NCBI RefSeq assembly: GCF_007667425.1
Contig: NZ_VDRC01000001.1
Coordinates: 1-64,000 of the forward strand
Reading direction: 5' to 3'
Source of the DNA: Microbacterium sp. 1.5R
Lineage (GTDB): Bacteria > Actinomycetota > Actinomycetes > Actinomycetales > Microbacteriaceae
Length of the DNA stretch: 64,000 nucleotides
The position numbers and the translations under genes are program-made. Position 1 is the first letter of the stretch. Every line of letters begins with the position of its first letter. Below are positions 10,611 to 18,029 of this stretch, in pieces. The notes below the pieces were generated by a model that saw nothing but the letters and a program-made list of their open reading frames with translations, was not told the DNA's origin and ran no database searches.

Positions 10611-10640
10611 TATCGGACAGATGTCCGATAACATTGGAGC
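10611..10640 (+). promoter_or_regulatory. TetR-type operator overlapping a leaderless -10
   Basis: TATCGGACA and TGTCCGATA form a perfect 9-bp inverted repeat with a 2-base spacer (10611-10630). Its right end overlaps TAACAT (10629-10634), a -10-like hexamer exactly 6 bases before the TetR ATG at 10641. A repressor bound here would block that promoter, so autorepression by the adjacent TetR protein is the simplest reading. Confidence 0.7.
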
Positions 10641-11192
10641 ATGGATGCGCGAACACGGCGGACGAGCGTCCGCCTCCGCGCCGCGGCTCTCGAGCTGGCC
10701 GAGCACACCCCGATCGACGATGTCACCGTCGCGTCGATCTGCGCGAGAGCCGGCGTGACGCGCGACACGTTCTACCGCCATGCCGCGAATGCGGTCGGCC
10801 TTCTGGCCGACGCCCTGGCCTCCGAGATCGCCGAGGCGACGGAAGGGCTCCCTCACGCCGAGCTGATAGGCGATGCCGAGCGCGCGCTGCTCGAGCATGT
10901 GCATCGGAGAGCGCGCGTGTACCGCGGCGCCATGCATCCGCTGCTGTCGGCTCCCCTGCGCGACAACCTCGACCGCTCGATCCGCGCCGGTCTGCTCCTT
11001 TGGGTCGAACTGCACCCCGAGATCGTGCCGCGCGTCTTCTCGCACGACGACGCCGCCCTGGCCATCGCGATCGCATACGCCGCCTCCGGCACGGTCGGAG
11101 CGATCGAGGAATGGCTGCGCCACGGAGACGACGACATCGACCGCGCCGTGAAGCTCGTTCTCGCGGCGTCACCGGAGTGGTGGCTGCGCTGA
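10641..11192 (+). CDS. TetR/AcrR-family transcriptional regulator
   Basis: This 183-residue protein has a TetR-type N-terminal helix-turn-helix at about residues 10-50: an ASICARAGV helix followed by TRDTFYRHAAN, which is the family's recognition-helix pattern. The rest is helical, as expected for a ligand-binding dimerisation domain. The gene is preceded by a perfect palindrome overlapping its probable promoter, and ATG 10641 fits a leaderless transcript. The zinc alcohol dehydrogenase gene starts 23 bases after its stop in the same direction, so the two are probably co-transcribed and the regulator may respond to a substrate or product of that enzyme. The ligand is unknown. Confidence 0.88.
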   Translation: MDARTRRTSVRLRAAALELAEHTPIDDVTVASICARAGVTRDTFYRHAANAVGLLADALASEIAEATEGLPHAELIGDAERALLEHVHRRARVYRGAMHPLLSAPLRDNLDRSIRAGLLLWVELHPEIVPRVFSHDDAALAIAIAYAASGTVGAIEEWLRHGDDDIDRAVKLVLAASPEWWLR

Positions 11193-11215
11193 CAGCCACC
11201 GGAATGGAGAGAAGG

Positions 11216-12265
11216 ATGAAGGCCGCACTGTTCCACGCGAAGGAAGACCTCCGCGTGGAGGACGTCTCAGAACCGACCCCAGAGCCCGGCCAGGTGAAGC
11301 TGCGCAACGCGTTCGCCGGCATCTGCGGGTCCGACCTGCACGTGTATTACAGCCCCGAAGCCGCGGGTCTCGACTTCGATCACCCGCATCCGGTCACCGG
11401 GTCGACGCTCCCCCAGATCCTCGGACACGAGTTCTCCGGCACCGTGGTCGAGCTCGGTGCGGGCGTGACCGGTGTGCAGGTCGGCGATCGCGTCGCTGTC
11501 TGGCCGATCTACTACTGCGGGGAATGTGCGGCCTGTCGCCGTGGCATGTTCAATGCCTGCCAGAAGATCGGATTCCACGGTCTCAGCTCGCACGGCGGCG
11601 GTATGGCCGAGTTCACGACCGTCGACGCCTCGAAGCTGCACTCCCTGCCCGACAACGTCGATCTTCGGATGGGCGCTCTCGTCGAGCCGATGGCGGTCGC
11701 CTGGCACGCCGTCTCACGCAGCGGTGTCGAAGCCGGTGGGAGCGCGCTCATCGCCGGCGCCGGCCCGATCGGCATCGGCGTCTGGTTCGCGCTCAAAGCG
11801 CGAGGCGTGCGGAACGTGCTCGTGTCGGAGCCGAGCGCCGACCGGCGTGCGATCATCTCCGCCCTCGGCGCGTCCGTCATCGACCCGGTGAACGAAGACC
11901 TGGGCCAGGCGGTGGCCGACCTCACCGATGGCGAGGGGGTCGACGTGGCGTTCGACGCGGCAGGCGCGGGCCCCGCCATCACGTCGTCGCTCGCGAACCT
12001 CGTTCCCGGTGGCCGCGTCGTGGTGGTGGCGATCCACGAGCGCCCGATGGAGTTCATGCCGACGCAGTTGGTGATGGGCGAGACCGAGATCGCGGGAGCG
12101 CTGGCCTACCTGCCGGAGGACTTCGACGCCGTCATCGAGGCGATGTCGCGCGGTGTGTACGACACGACCGGCTGGGTGCAGGAGGTAGCGCTCGAAGAGG
12201 TGGTCGACGCGATACACGCACTTCGCGGCGGCGCGGGCGCGAAAATCCTGGTCGAGGCGAGCTGA
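11216..12265 (+). CDS. Zinc-dependent 2,3-butanediol dehydrogenase-like alcohol dehydrogenase
   Basis: This is a medium-chain dehydrogenase of 349 residues. Catalytic zinc ligands are visible as Cys37 in GICGSDLH and the GHE motif, and the structural zinc site is CGECAACRRGMFNAC. The nucleotide-binding loop GAGPIG lies in the middle. Family members with the spacing DFDHPHPV...LGHEFSG oxidise vicinal diols or secondary alcohols such as (R,R)-2,3-butanediol with NAD. ATG 11216 was chosen because GGAGAGAAGG lies just upstream; the frame stays open far upstream but that part overlaps the regulator gene. The substrate is inferred from family resemblance only. Confidence 0.85.
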   Translation: MKAALFHAKEDLRVEDVSEPTPEPGQVKLRNAFAGICGSDLHVYYSPEAAGLDFDHPHPVTGSTLPQILGHEFSGTVVELGAGVTGVQVGDRVAVWPIYYCGECAACRRGMFNACQKIGFHGLSSHGGGMAEFTTVDASKLHSLPDNVDLRMGALVEPMAVAWHAVSRSGVEAGGSALIAGAGPIGIGVWFALKARGVRNVLVSEPSADRRAIISALGASVIDPVNEDLGQAVADLTDGEGVDVAFDAAGAGPAITSSLANLVPGGRVVVVAIHERPMEFMPTQLVMGETEIAGALAYLPEDFDAVIEAMSRGVYDTTGWVQEVALEEVVDAIHALRGGAGAKILVEAS

Positions 12266-12273
12266 CCGCTCGA

Positions 12274-12308
12274 CGAGGGGTCGGCCGGAGCCTCCGATCG
12301 ACCCCTCG
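12274..12308 (+). terminator. Hairpin after alcohol dehydrogenase
   Basis: CGAGGGGTCG (12274-12283) and CGACCCCTCG (12299-12308) form a perfect 10-bp stem with a 15-base loop just after the stop codon. There is no T-run, so it may be a weak or bidirectional terminator serving the converging BLUF operon too. Confidence 0.55.
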
Positions 12309-12353
12309 CCCGCCTGCCCGACGCCGATCACCCGGCGGGTGCGGCGGATGCGG

Positions 12354-12809
12354 TCAGACCTCGACGGAACGGGCGCTTCGCACCCGGAACCAGAGCGTGA
12401 GCTCGGCCAGAGCGCGGCGCGCGGTGTCGTCGTCGGCGTCGGCATCGAGGTCGGAGAACGAATCGCGGTATCCCGTCGGCACGCTCTCGTCGTCACGTCG
12501 AAGAGCGCGGTACCCCATGGTCCAGTCGGGGAAACGACGGCGTGCCAGACGCTCTTCGAGCAGCACCCGCATGTCGCGATGACGAGGATCCCGTCTGATG
12601 CGCTCCGCGAGGCCCCGCACCACGTCGCCCTCCCCTTCGAGGACCTGAATGAAGCGACCGTCGCGATAGAGCAGCATGCCGGTCACCGCCGCGTCAGCAT
12701 TGTTCTGACGACACTCGTCGAGGAGCTGCCCGAGCGCGCCCTCGGAGAATGGCTGAGACGCGTTGCTGGTGTAGACGAGCGCCCGCAGTCCCGTGTCCTC
12801 CCCCGTCAC
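12354..12809 (-). CDS. BLUF-domain blue-light sensor protein
   Basis: The 151-residue protein begins with a BLUF domain (about residues 5-100), which binds FAD and changes hydrogen bonding around the flavin in blue light. The key residues are present: Tyr in LVYTSNA, Asn in CRQNN, and Gln in the GMLLYRDGRFIQVLEG block; the later Trp is in FPDWTMGY. There is no attached output domain, only a short acidic tail, so it belongs to the short BLUF class acting through partner proteins. GTG 12809 gives the domain start; its GTGA overlaps the stop of the upstream small gene, suggesting translational coupling. Its role in this operon is unknown. Confidence 0.88.
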   Translation of the reverse strand: MTGEDTGLRALVYTSNASQPFSEGALGQLLDECRQNNADAAVTGMLLYRDGRFIQVLEGEGDVVRGLAERIRRDPRHRDMRVLLEERLARRRFPDWTMGYRALRRDDESVPTGYRDSFSDLDADADDDTARRALAELTLWFRVRSARSVEV

Positions 12810-13060
12810 GAAGCGGTGCCCTGCAGGCCGTCGTCGGCGAGAACGCCGTCGAGGTCGAGCCGCTCCGACCTGGCAGCGACCGCCGCAGTCGCTTCGCCGA
12901 GTGTCGAGAAATCGCCCAGCCCCTCGGAGCGAGCGTCGAATGCTCGGAACCGCCCGCTGGGCTGACGGTCGACGTAGCCGAGGAAGTCGCCGGCACGGCT
13001 GCCCACATGGAAGCCCTCTTCGACGCACGCCCAGAGGACGTCCGAAGATGACGTGGTCAT
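12806..13060 (-). CDS. Small uncharacterised protein in BLUF operon
   Basis: This 84-residue acidic protein has no recognised domain. Its sequence (WACVEEGFHVGSRAGDFLGYV, then an alanine-rich helix) looks like a real compact fold. ATG 13060 was chosen because it starts just after the upstream gene and the end overlaps the BLUF start by 4 bases (GTGA). Tight coupling to the photosensor makes it a candidate output partner, which is inference. Confidence 0.65.
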   Translation of the reverse strand: MTTSSSDVLWACVEEGFHVGSRAGDFLGYVDRQPSGRFRAFDARSEGLGDFSTLGEATAAVAARSERLDLDGVLADDGLQGTAS

Positions 13061-13064
13061 CCGC

Positions 13065-13322
13065 TCACCAATCCCAATCGTTGCTCGGGTACGACAGCGG
13101 CTCGAACTGAGCCGATGATGCCTGCTGGTCCGTCTCCACCGAGACGACCACCCGTGAAGTCGAGTGGATGAGCACACTCACGAGGTCGTCTCCATCGGAG
13201 AGGTCGACGAAAGCAGGCGGCGAGGCCGCCGCCGCTTCGATCTGCGACATGACATGGACGAGATCTCGCTCGCCGCTCAGCACGAAGTCTCGGCCGTCGA
13301 TCTCGATGTGCGTCAGTTTCAT
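13065..13322 (-). CDS. Small conserved protein paired with DUF7882 gene (host copy)
   Basis: The 85-residue product has a pattern shared with two proteins inside the integrated element (21312-21512 and 23517-23792): I-x-V/I-D-G near the N-terminus, a middle helix, then a strand such as VSVLIHSTSRVVV. It is probably a small alpha/beta protein. It lies 4 bases upstream of the 84-residue gene and downstream of the DUF7882-type gene, in one minus-strand operon ending with the BLUF gene. Function unknown. Confidence 0.7.
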   Translation of the reverse strand: MKLTHIEIDGRDFVLSGERDLVHVMSQIEAAAASPPAFVDLSDGDDLVSVLIHSTSRVVVSVETDQQASSAQFEPLSYPSNDWDW

Positions 13323-13412
13323 ATGCCGTCTCCCCGTCGCTGCGCTGCCACAGTACGTCGTGTTCGGACGATGAGGAGAGGGGCTTGCAGGATGGCGGAG
13401 CGCGAGGTAGCG

Positions 13413-13751
13413 CTACGAGGCGTCGGCAGTCTCCAGCCCGCCCTGGAGCGGAGTCTCCGTGGGCTCGGGGACGAGGCGGAGCCCGCCGGGACTGTTGGCG
13501 GTGAATGCGAGCGCTTCGATCCAGGCACGGTTGATCGACGGCTGCCGACTTCCGAAGTACTTGAAGGCGAGGGCGCTGCCGGAGTGCACCCACACCGTCA
13601 CTCGGCCGCCACCCAGACTGGACTCGTTGGCCCAGCTGAAGGAGAAGGGCTCACCGCGACGGAGCTTCGCCGTGATGACCAGTTGCAGGTGGGTGAGAGC
13701 CCGGTCTTCGATGTCGACCTTCTCGTCACCCTCGTAAATGAGACGTCCCAC
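13413..13751 (-). CDS. DUF7882-family protein (host copy)
   Basis: This protein resembles the family now called DUF7882, often labelled ATP-dependent DNA ligase in databases without obvious ligase motifs. Core features are GRLIYEG, IEDRALTHLQ, KLRRGEPFSFSW, GGGRVTVWVH and SINRAW. GTG 13751 was preferred over an upstream start at 13829 because it gives 112 residues, exactly the length of the element paralogue at 23843-24181, and aligns with that protein's initiator. The two are about two thirds identical over the first 97 residues by eye. Function is unknown; the conserved WVH and NRAW segments suggest a small globular domain rather than an enzyme. Confidence 0.75.
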   Translation of the reverse strand: MGRLIYEGDEKVDIEDRALTHLQLVITAKLRRGEPFSFSWANESSLGGGRVTVWVHSGSALAFKYFGSRQPSINRAWIEALAFTANSPGGLRLVPEPTETPLQGGLETADAS

Positions 13752-14202
13752 GGAATCGCGATCCTCATAGGCCACGGGAACCTGTTCGACGAGGCGCGAC
13801 CGAGGTGATCGCAGGGGTGGCGATGACAAGCATTACACATCTTCGACCGAGTTCAGCTATCGCCGAGATGTTCACAGTGAAGGGCGAGACACCATCGCTG
13901 CAGCCCCGTGATTCGGCCTCTCGCCCCATTGCGAGAGGCCGAATCGACGACGGACGGATCGCGGATGCGCACTCTCCCCCGGAGTCCCTTCGTGGTCGCA
14001 CCCGGCGCCGCCCTGCAACGTCACGGCGGCGCGCCGTCATGACGTTTCGAGAACAGTACGCGAGGAGGGCAGCTGCCTCAGAACTCGAAGCCGCTCAGAT
14101 GACGAATCGTCACCTGACCGATATATCCCGAGCGCGGAGACGGCCCCTCAGCTCTCTGGCTCCGCGAGCCCCTCCGCCGGATCGAGCACAGCGGAGGGCA
14201 AC
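13752..14202. other. Gene-poor gap with a 14-bp hairpin
   Basis: I see no convincing gene here. GATTCGGCCTCTCG (13910-13923) pairs perfectly with CGAGAGGCCGAATC (13932-13945) across an 8-base loop, giving a strong hairpin without a T-run. It lies between the start of the DUF7882 operon and the tRNA-Val terminator copy, and may insulate the operon from tRNA read-through. The open frame across the gap is low-complexity and ends in tRNA-antisense sequence. Confidence 0.5.
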
Positions 14203-14226
14203 AAAAAACCCCCGGAAAACCGGGGG
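14203..14226 (-). terminator. Intrinsic terminator, left copy (tRNA-Val terminator stranded by integration)
   Basis: On the minus strand CCCCCGG-TTTT-CCGGGGG is followed by a run of six T. An identical 24-bp copy lies at 29367-29390 directly after the intact tRNA-Val gene. This left copy is followed (reading plus) by a 27-bp piece of the tRNA 3' end, so it is probably the original host terminator left behind at the left junction. Confidence 0.85.
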
Positions 14227-14232
14227 TTCATC

Positions 14233-14259
14233 TGTGCGCGATACTGGGATCGAACCAGT
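14233..14259. repeat. attL: 27-bp direct repeat of tRNA-Val 3' end
   Basis: These 27 bases are identical to 29397-29423, which cover the acceptor and T-arm of tRNA-Val(GAC). The first different base is 14260. A tyrosine-integrase gene starts 150 bases inside the repeat. This is the standard signature of site-specific integration into a tRNA 3' end. Confidence 0.93.
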
Positions 14260-14268
14260 ATCCGGACT

Positions 14269-14394
14269 ACTGGGAACTTCCGCGTGATACCGCCATCTTG
14301 CCGCATCCTGGTGCAGATTTCGCCGGATCGTGTTAAGGTCACTGGGAACCGCAAGAAGACACTAGCGGACACGAGATATTGCCCGTTATTGCCC
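14269..14394. promoter_or_regulatory. Putative integrase-binding repeats, left end
   Basis: ACTGGGAAC occurs at 14269-14277 and 14341-14349, close to ACTGGGATC inside attL, so these may be core-type sites. ATTGCCC occurs at 14378-14384 and 14388-14394, exactly one helical turn apart, and related copies lie near the right end (29319-29349). Short direct repeats near both ends are typical of arm-type sites of lambda-like integrases. Binding is inferred. Confidence 0.5.
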
Positions 14395-14407
14395 AGGAGG
14401 CTCCCAG

Positions 14408-15571
14408 ATGGTGACTAAGAAGAGGAAGCGACGCGAGTCCTTCGGCGCGATCCGCCAGCGCTCCTCAGGCCGCTACCAGGCTTCCTACGTCGGCCCCGAT
14501 GGCGAGCGGCACAACGCACCGCAGACGTTCGACGGCATCACCGACGCCCGCGGTTGGCTCGCAGTGCAGCAGGCCCGCATCCTCGACGGCACATGGTCGG
14601 AGTTCGACACGGCTCGAGCGGAACAGGCGAGCAAGGGCCGCGGGCTGACGTTTGCCGACTATGCCGACGACTGGGTATCCACTCGCACGAATCGTCAAGG
14701 CGACCACCTGCGACCCCGGACCATTGCGGAGTACCGGCGCCTGATCGCTGGGCCGCTTCTGCCGTTTGCCGATGCGCGCGTGACCGCGATTACACCAGAT
14801 CAAGTGCGCGCCTGGTATTCATCAATGATCGAGGCCGGCACGAAGACACAGGCCGCGCGTGCATACGAGCTCCTGAAGTCCATCCTGTCGACAGCAACCC
14901 TTGACGGGCGGATCAAGGTCAACCCCTGCCAGATCCGCGGCGGCGCGTCGGCAAGCACGGGTAAGAAGGTCGAGCCTCCTACCGCTGCCGAGTTGCAGGC
15001 GATGATCGACTCGATCGCTCCGCGCTTCCAGGCGGCGGTCACACTCGCAGCTTGGGCGGGCCTCCGGTACGGCGAGCTCACGGAGCTGCGCAGGCGAGAT
15101 CTCGAGTTGGTCGACGCCGGGGATGGCACGCGCTCAATCGTGGTGAATGTTTCTCGCGCTGTGGTCCATGTTCCCAGAACCGGATTCATCGTCGGTCCCA
15201 CGAAGTCGGAGGCTGGAGTTCGATCCGTCGTCCTCCCGCCTCATGTGAACGGGCTTGTTGAGAAGCACCTCAACGAGAACGTTGGCCGCTCCGCTGACAG
15301 CCTCCTCTTCCCCTCCGCGGGCGGAAGCGGCCACCTGGCCCAGTCGGCGTTTTACAAGCACTGGAACCCCGCGCGGCACGCCGCGGGCCGGGGAGATATG
15401 CCCTGGCACGCTCTGCGCCACTATGGCGCCACTAGAGCCGCTCTCGCCGGAGCGACCCTCAAGGAGCTGCAGACGCGGCTTGGGCACTCCACGGTCGCAG
15501 CAGCGATGCGCTATCAGCACACCGCTGGGCGCGACGAAGAACTCGCGAGGCGCATGAGCGAACTCGCTTAG
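14408..15571 (+). CDS. int: Tyrosine-recombinase integrase
   Basis: This 387-residue site-specific recombinase would insert and excise the element at tRNA-Val. The N-terminal part (about 1-65) looks like an AP2-type arm-binding domain (IRQRSSGRYQASYVGPDG). A SAM-like core-binding domain follows (about 70-170), then the catalytic domain. Catalytic residues are visible: Arg in AGLRYGE, His-x-x-Arg in WHALRHYG, His in LGHS, and the nucleophile Tyr in MRYQH. ATG 14408 has AGGAGG at 14395, so the start is secure. Its position next to attL in the + direction is the usual arrangement. Confidence 0.96.
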   Translation: MVTKKRKRRESFGAIRQRSSGRYQASYVGPDGERHNAPQTFDGITDARGWLAVQQARILDGTWSEFDTARAEQASKGRGLTFADYADDWVSTRTNRQGDHLRPRTIAEYRRLIAGPLLPFADARVTAITPDQVRAWYSSMIEAGTKTQAARAYELLKSILSTATLDGRIKVNPCQIRGGASASTGKKVEPPTAAELQAMIDSIAPRFQAAVTLAAWAGLRYGELTELRRRDLELVDAGDGTRSIVVNVSRAVVHVPRTGFIVGPTKSEAGVRSVVLPPHVNGLVEKHLNENVGRSADSLLFPSAGGSGHLAQSAFYKHWNPARHAAGRGDMPWHALRHYGATRAALAGATLKELQTRLGHSTVAAAMRYQHTAGRDEELARRMSELA

Positions 15572-15598
15572 GAACGTGCCTCTGCGAACGCGGAGGCC

Positions 15599-15634
15599 AA
15601 AAAAGCCCCCATCGAGCGGCAACTCGATGAGGGC
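15599..15634 (-). terminator. Intrinsic-terminator-like hairpin facing the minus strand
   Basis: GCCCCCATCGAG (15605-15616) pairs with CTCGATGAGGGC (15623-15634) around a 6-base loop; six A on the plus strand just before it become a T-run on the minus strand. No minus-strand gene ends here, so it may stop antisense transcription into the integrase gene, or act weakly in both directions. Confidence 0.6.
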
Positions 15635-15659
15635 GAGGTCACACAACTTGGGAGTCGAA

Positions 15660-16037
15660 ATGACCAGTTCAACTGTATCCGTAATTGCTGACGCACCGCG
15701 GTCCTGCACCGTTTACGCATGGTGCCAGCTCGATCACACCGACCCGGAGATCGTGCAGTTCGCGCCCCACTCGCATGAGAAGCGCATCACTCTGAAGGCC
15801 GGCGACGTGAGCCAGGGCTTTCTGCTTGAGGTGGTGAAGGGAGTCCCCCGCATCGAGTGCTCTCTAGATGTCGACGAGATCTGGCGCGAGCCGGACGAGG
15901 GCACGGATTCTTTCAGGAACCTCAGCGACATCTTCGCCACAGCCTCGAGCCTCTACGAGGCATTCGTCCGGGAGTTGACCCCAACCCTCAAGCGGGCGCA
16001 CGCCGTCACTCACGAACTCGCAAGTCGAGACATCTGA
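15660..16037 (+). CDS. Uncharacterised element protein
   Basis: The 125-residue protein has no recognised domain. It has a predicted beta-rich first half and a helical second half. ATG 15660 follows GGGAG at good spacing; upstream in-frame codons would run through the hairpin. Its stop TGA overlaps the next ATG by one base, so it is cotranslated with the HTH and ImmA-like genes, implying a role in immunity or host interaction. Confidence 0.65.
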   Translation: MTSSTVSVIADAPRSCTVYAWCQLDHTDPEIVQFAPHSHEKRITLKAGDVSQGFLLEVVKGVPRIECSLDVDEIWREPDEGTDSFRNLSDIFATASSLYEAFVRELTPTLKRAHAVTHELASRDI

Positions 16038-16390
16038 TGGCTGTGCACGAGCGTTTCGCCGCCTTTGAGCGGTCGGGGTTATCGGCCCGCGAGATCGCTC
16101 AGCTTTGCGGGGTCTCGAGCCGCACGGTGGTCCGCTGGCGGCATGCGACCGGGCAGAGCCACCGCCCGCCGACAATTCCGATCCCACGCGCACAGTTGGA
16201 GCGCGCGCAGCGGTTGCTCGAAGACGGGGCGTCGATAAGCGAGGCCGCTCGGAGCATCGGCTGCTCGAACAAGACTCTCTCGAAGCGTTGGCCACGGTAC
16301 GCCTGGAGCCAGTCCCAGGCAGGTCGCTTCGCCGCCATGGTCGCCCGTACGCAGCGGGGATGGGCAGAGGAAGGAAGGAGGGATGACTAA
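16037..16390 (+). CDS. Double helix-turn-helix DNA-binding protein, candidate immunity repressor
   Basis: This 117-residue protein has two helix-turn-helix units: SAREIAQLCGVSSRTVVRW (about residues 14-35) and SISEAARSIGCSNKTLSKRW (about 66-87), like Homeodomain-type HTHs in resolvase and transposase families. It overlaps the ImmA-like gene by 8 bases. In ICEBs1 a repressor is inactivated by a partner ImmA protease; the same pairing suggests this is the element's repressor, although it lacks the usual Xre-type HTH. ATG 16037 is coupled to the upstream stop. Confidence 0.7.
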   Translation: MAVHERFAAFERSGLSAREIAQLCGVSSRTVVRWRHATGQSHRPPTIPIPRAQLERAQRLLEDGASISEAARSIGCSNKTLSKRWPRYAWSQSQAGRFAAMVARTQRGWAEEGRRDD

Positions 16391-16811
16391 GCGCATTTCT
16401 GCACCAAGCGCAGTGGAGATGTCCCGCACAGACGACAGTCGATACGATCCGTGGCGCCACGCAGCAACTCTGGGCATCCCGGTTGCGGTGCGGCGCCTGC
16501 GCAGTGCGAACGGATACTGGTTCCCCGAATACAGAGAGATCCTGCTCGGCGATCATCTGAGGCCCTGGGCTCAGATGATCGTGCTAGCTCACGAGATCGG
16601 TCATGCGTCGTTGGGGCACGTCGAGGATTCAGACCGCAACGAGTGGGAGGCCGATCGATTCGCATGCTCGCACCTTGTACCCCCAGCAGTACTTGATGTG
16701 GCGGTTCGCCGTAACGGCTCAAACCTTCGCGCCATACGAAGCGAGCTAGGCGTGACTTCCCGGATTCTGAGGGCGGGCTACACCCCTTTCGCCGACAGCT
16801 CCGGCCTGTGA
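16383..16811 (+). CDS. ImmA/IrrE-family metallopeptidase
   Basis: The 142-residue protein has the zinc-peptidase signature HEIGH at about residue 70 and the downstream glutamate in NEWEADRFA, the typical ImmA/IrrE arrangement. ImmA-type enzymes cleave or inactivate partner repressors to derepress mobile elements. Here the partner is probably the overlapping HTH protein. The C-terminal helical segment is short, so there is no extra sensor domain. Confidence 0.85.
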   Translation: MTKRISAPSAVEMSRTDDSRYDPWRHAATLGIPVAVRRLRSANGYWFPEYREILLGDHLRPWAQMIVLAHEIGHASLGHVEDSDRNEWEADRFACSHLVPPAVLDVAVRRNGSNLRAIRSELGVTSRILRAGYTPFADSSGL

Positions 16812-17370
16812 TCCAGCGCGGTGAACCTATCATTTCGAGCCGGTCCGACGCGCGGTACTGTTCCACTCGATGCCGACAGAAGGCCTATCGCGTTCGCGCT
16901 TGACCACTGAACCTCGGATGCCCCCACCCCTGCCGGTCGGGGGCATCCGTTCGACCTGGGGAGGAGAGCTTGAGAAATCTGAGACGAAGACTGATAGGCT
17001 GTCACTTGCCTAGGTGACGTCTGCCCCAAATCGGGAGCGTCACCTTTCCTGTATCACCAGAGAATACTTGCAAAACCTGCAACGTGTTCTGGTAGCATCC
17101 AAATGCGGGGTAGCTATCCCCCGCCTACGAAGCCCTAGGTAGATCCTGGGGCTTTTTTACGTTAGCCGTCAGCCCTGACCGTACCAGGTCGGGGCTCTTC
17201 TATTTGCCCCTGGTTGTCCTCTCCTGGACCCACCAGGCTCCCATAACTAAACACATCACCCACGCCCCAAGACGGGGCGCTTCCAAAAGAGGAGCTTCCC
17301 CGTCTTGGGGAGGACTCTGCCATCTAGGCGTGACTTCAGTCACGCCTTTCGTCGTTAAGGAGCGACTCCG
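16812..17370 (+). promoter_or_regulatory. 559-base noncoding region with seven hairpins (attenuator-like)
   Basis: No gene is seen between the ImmA-like and excisionase-like genes. Seven inverted repeats occur: 16916-16948 (10-bp stem), 17012-17045 (8 bp), 17105-17124 (6 bp), 17131-17158 (9 bp with a G-T wobble and six T), 17171-17196 (10 bp with one wobble), 17265-17310 (13-bp perfect stem) and 17327-17346 (9 bp, then TTT). The fourth is a full intrinsic terminator and lies right after a candidate promoter. The arrangement separates the integration/immunity genes from the replication and tail genes and looks like a control block where elongation is stopped unless relieved. Confidence 0.7.
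17068..17098 (+). promoter_or_regulatory. Candidate promoter and operator of the element's second operon
   Basis: TTGCA (17068-17072) and TGCAA (17078-17082) form an inverted repeat with a 5-base spacer. Downstream lies the extended -10 TGGTAGCAT (17090-17098). A transcript would begin near 17105 and run into the terminator hairpin at 17131-17158, so a short leader RNA is predicted. A repressor site inside the promoter is inferred. Confidence 0.5.
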
Positions 17371-17556
17371 ATGAACGAATCCGACTGGGGCACGATGGAG
17401 GACGCCGCACGATACCTCGGTGTCAGTTCGAAAACCATTCGACGTCGCATCACTGACGGGAGCATCCGAGCCAAGAAGTTCGGACCTCGCCTCGTGCGCG
17501 TCGACATGAAGCAACTCGAGAGCTTCGGCCGCTCTATGAACTGGAACGCGGCATGA
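17371..17556 (+). CDS. Excisionase-like helix-turn-helix protein
   Basis: The 61-residue protein is a winged-helix domain of the MerR/excisionase type: MEDAARYLGVSSKTIRRRI, then the wing region GSIRAKKFGPRLVRV. Such proteins direct the integrase toward excision or regulate element genes. The start follows AAGGAG. It is the first gene of the second operon, directly behind the hairpin block, and overlaps the next gene by 4 bases (ATGA). Confidence 0.8.
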   Translation: MNESDWGTMEDAARYLGVSSKTIRRRITDGSIRAKKFGPRLVRVDMKQLESFGRSMNWNAA

Positions 17557-18029
17557 AGCACGAAAGCGCCCCTCAGAAGGACGCTCCCGAAGATCTGGCT
17601 GGCGGGCTGATCTCTCCTCATCTTAGCGTCGACCGCTTTACGCCGCGACGTATCAGCTCCGCTGCTTCCGCGGTTATCGATGGTTGGATCACGCTCCTCA
17701 CAGCTGATCAACTCTCCCTCGCTGCACTCCCTCCCTCCCTGTTCTCGCTCTACAACCTGGGGGTCTCCCACGGTCGTCTCGAGATGAGCGAGGAAGTGCG
17801 CGCAGCCAAACTCGACGCCGATCGACTGTGGCTGCGCGCGTTCGGTGAAGAGGACAGGAAGGCCTATCTGCTGTCTCGTCTCAACGATGCTGCAGACCTC
17901 GCGAACCAACCAGACGTTGATGACGTCCTCGACGAAGCGTGGCGGGTCTACCTCGCGAGCCTCGAGAACGTCCGACACCCGATTCGCCCGACCACAACTG
18001 AAGAGAGCTCGCATGAACACGCTGCATGA
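17553..18029 (+). CDS. Uncharacterised helical protein upstream of RepA-like ATPase
   Basis: This 158-residue, largely helical and acidic protein has no recognised domain. It starts in an ATGA overlap with the excisionase-like gene and its end overlaps the ATPase gene by 17 bases. The position suggests a replication accessory protein; function is not known. Confidence 0.6.
   Translation: MKHESAPQKDAPEDLAGGLISPHLSVDRFTPRRISSAASAVIDGWITLLTADQLSLAALPPSLFSLYNLGVSHGRLEMSEEVRAAKLDADRLWLRAFGEEDRKAYLLSRLNDAADLANQPDVDDVLDEAWRVYLASLENVRHPIRPTTTEESSHEHAA

Noticed and set aside
14148..14287. Frames encoding DTGIEP-type peptides near tRNA sequences (also 29876-30070)
   Set aside because: These peptides are translations of tRNA antisense sequence, a common false gene call.
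15599..15634. Hairpin considered as a riboswitch or small RNA
   Set aside because: It is a simple stem with A/T runs that fits an intrinsic terminator; no conserved riboswitch core is visible.
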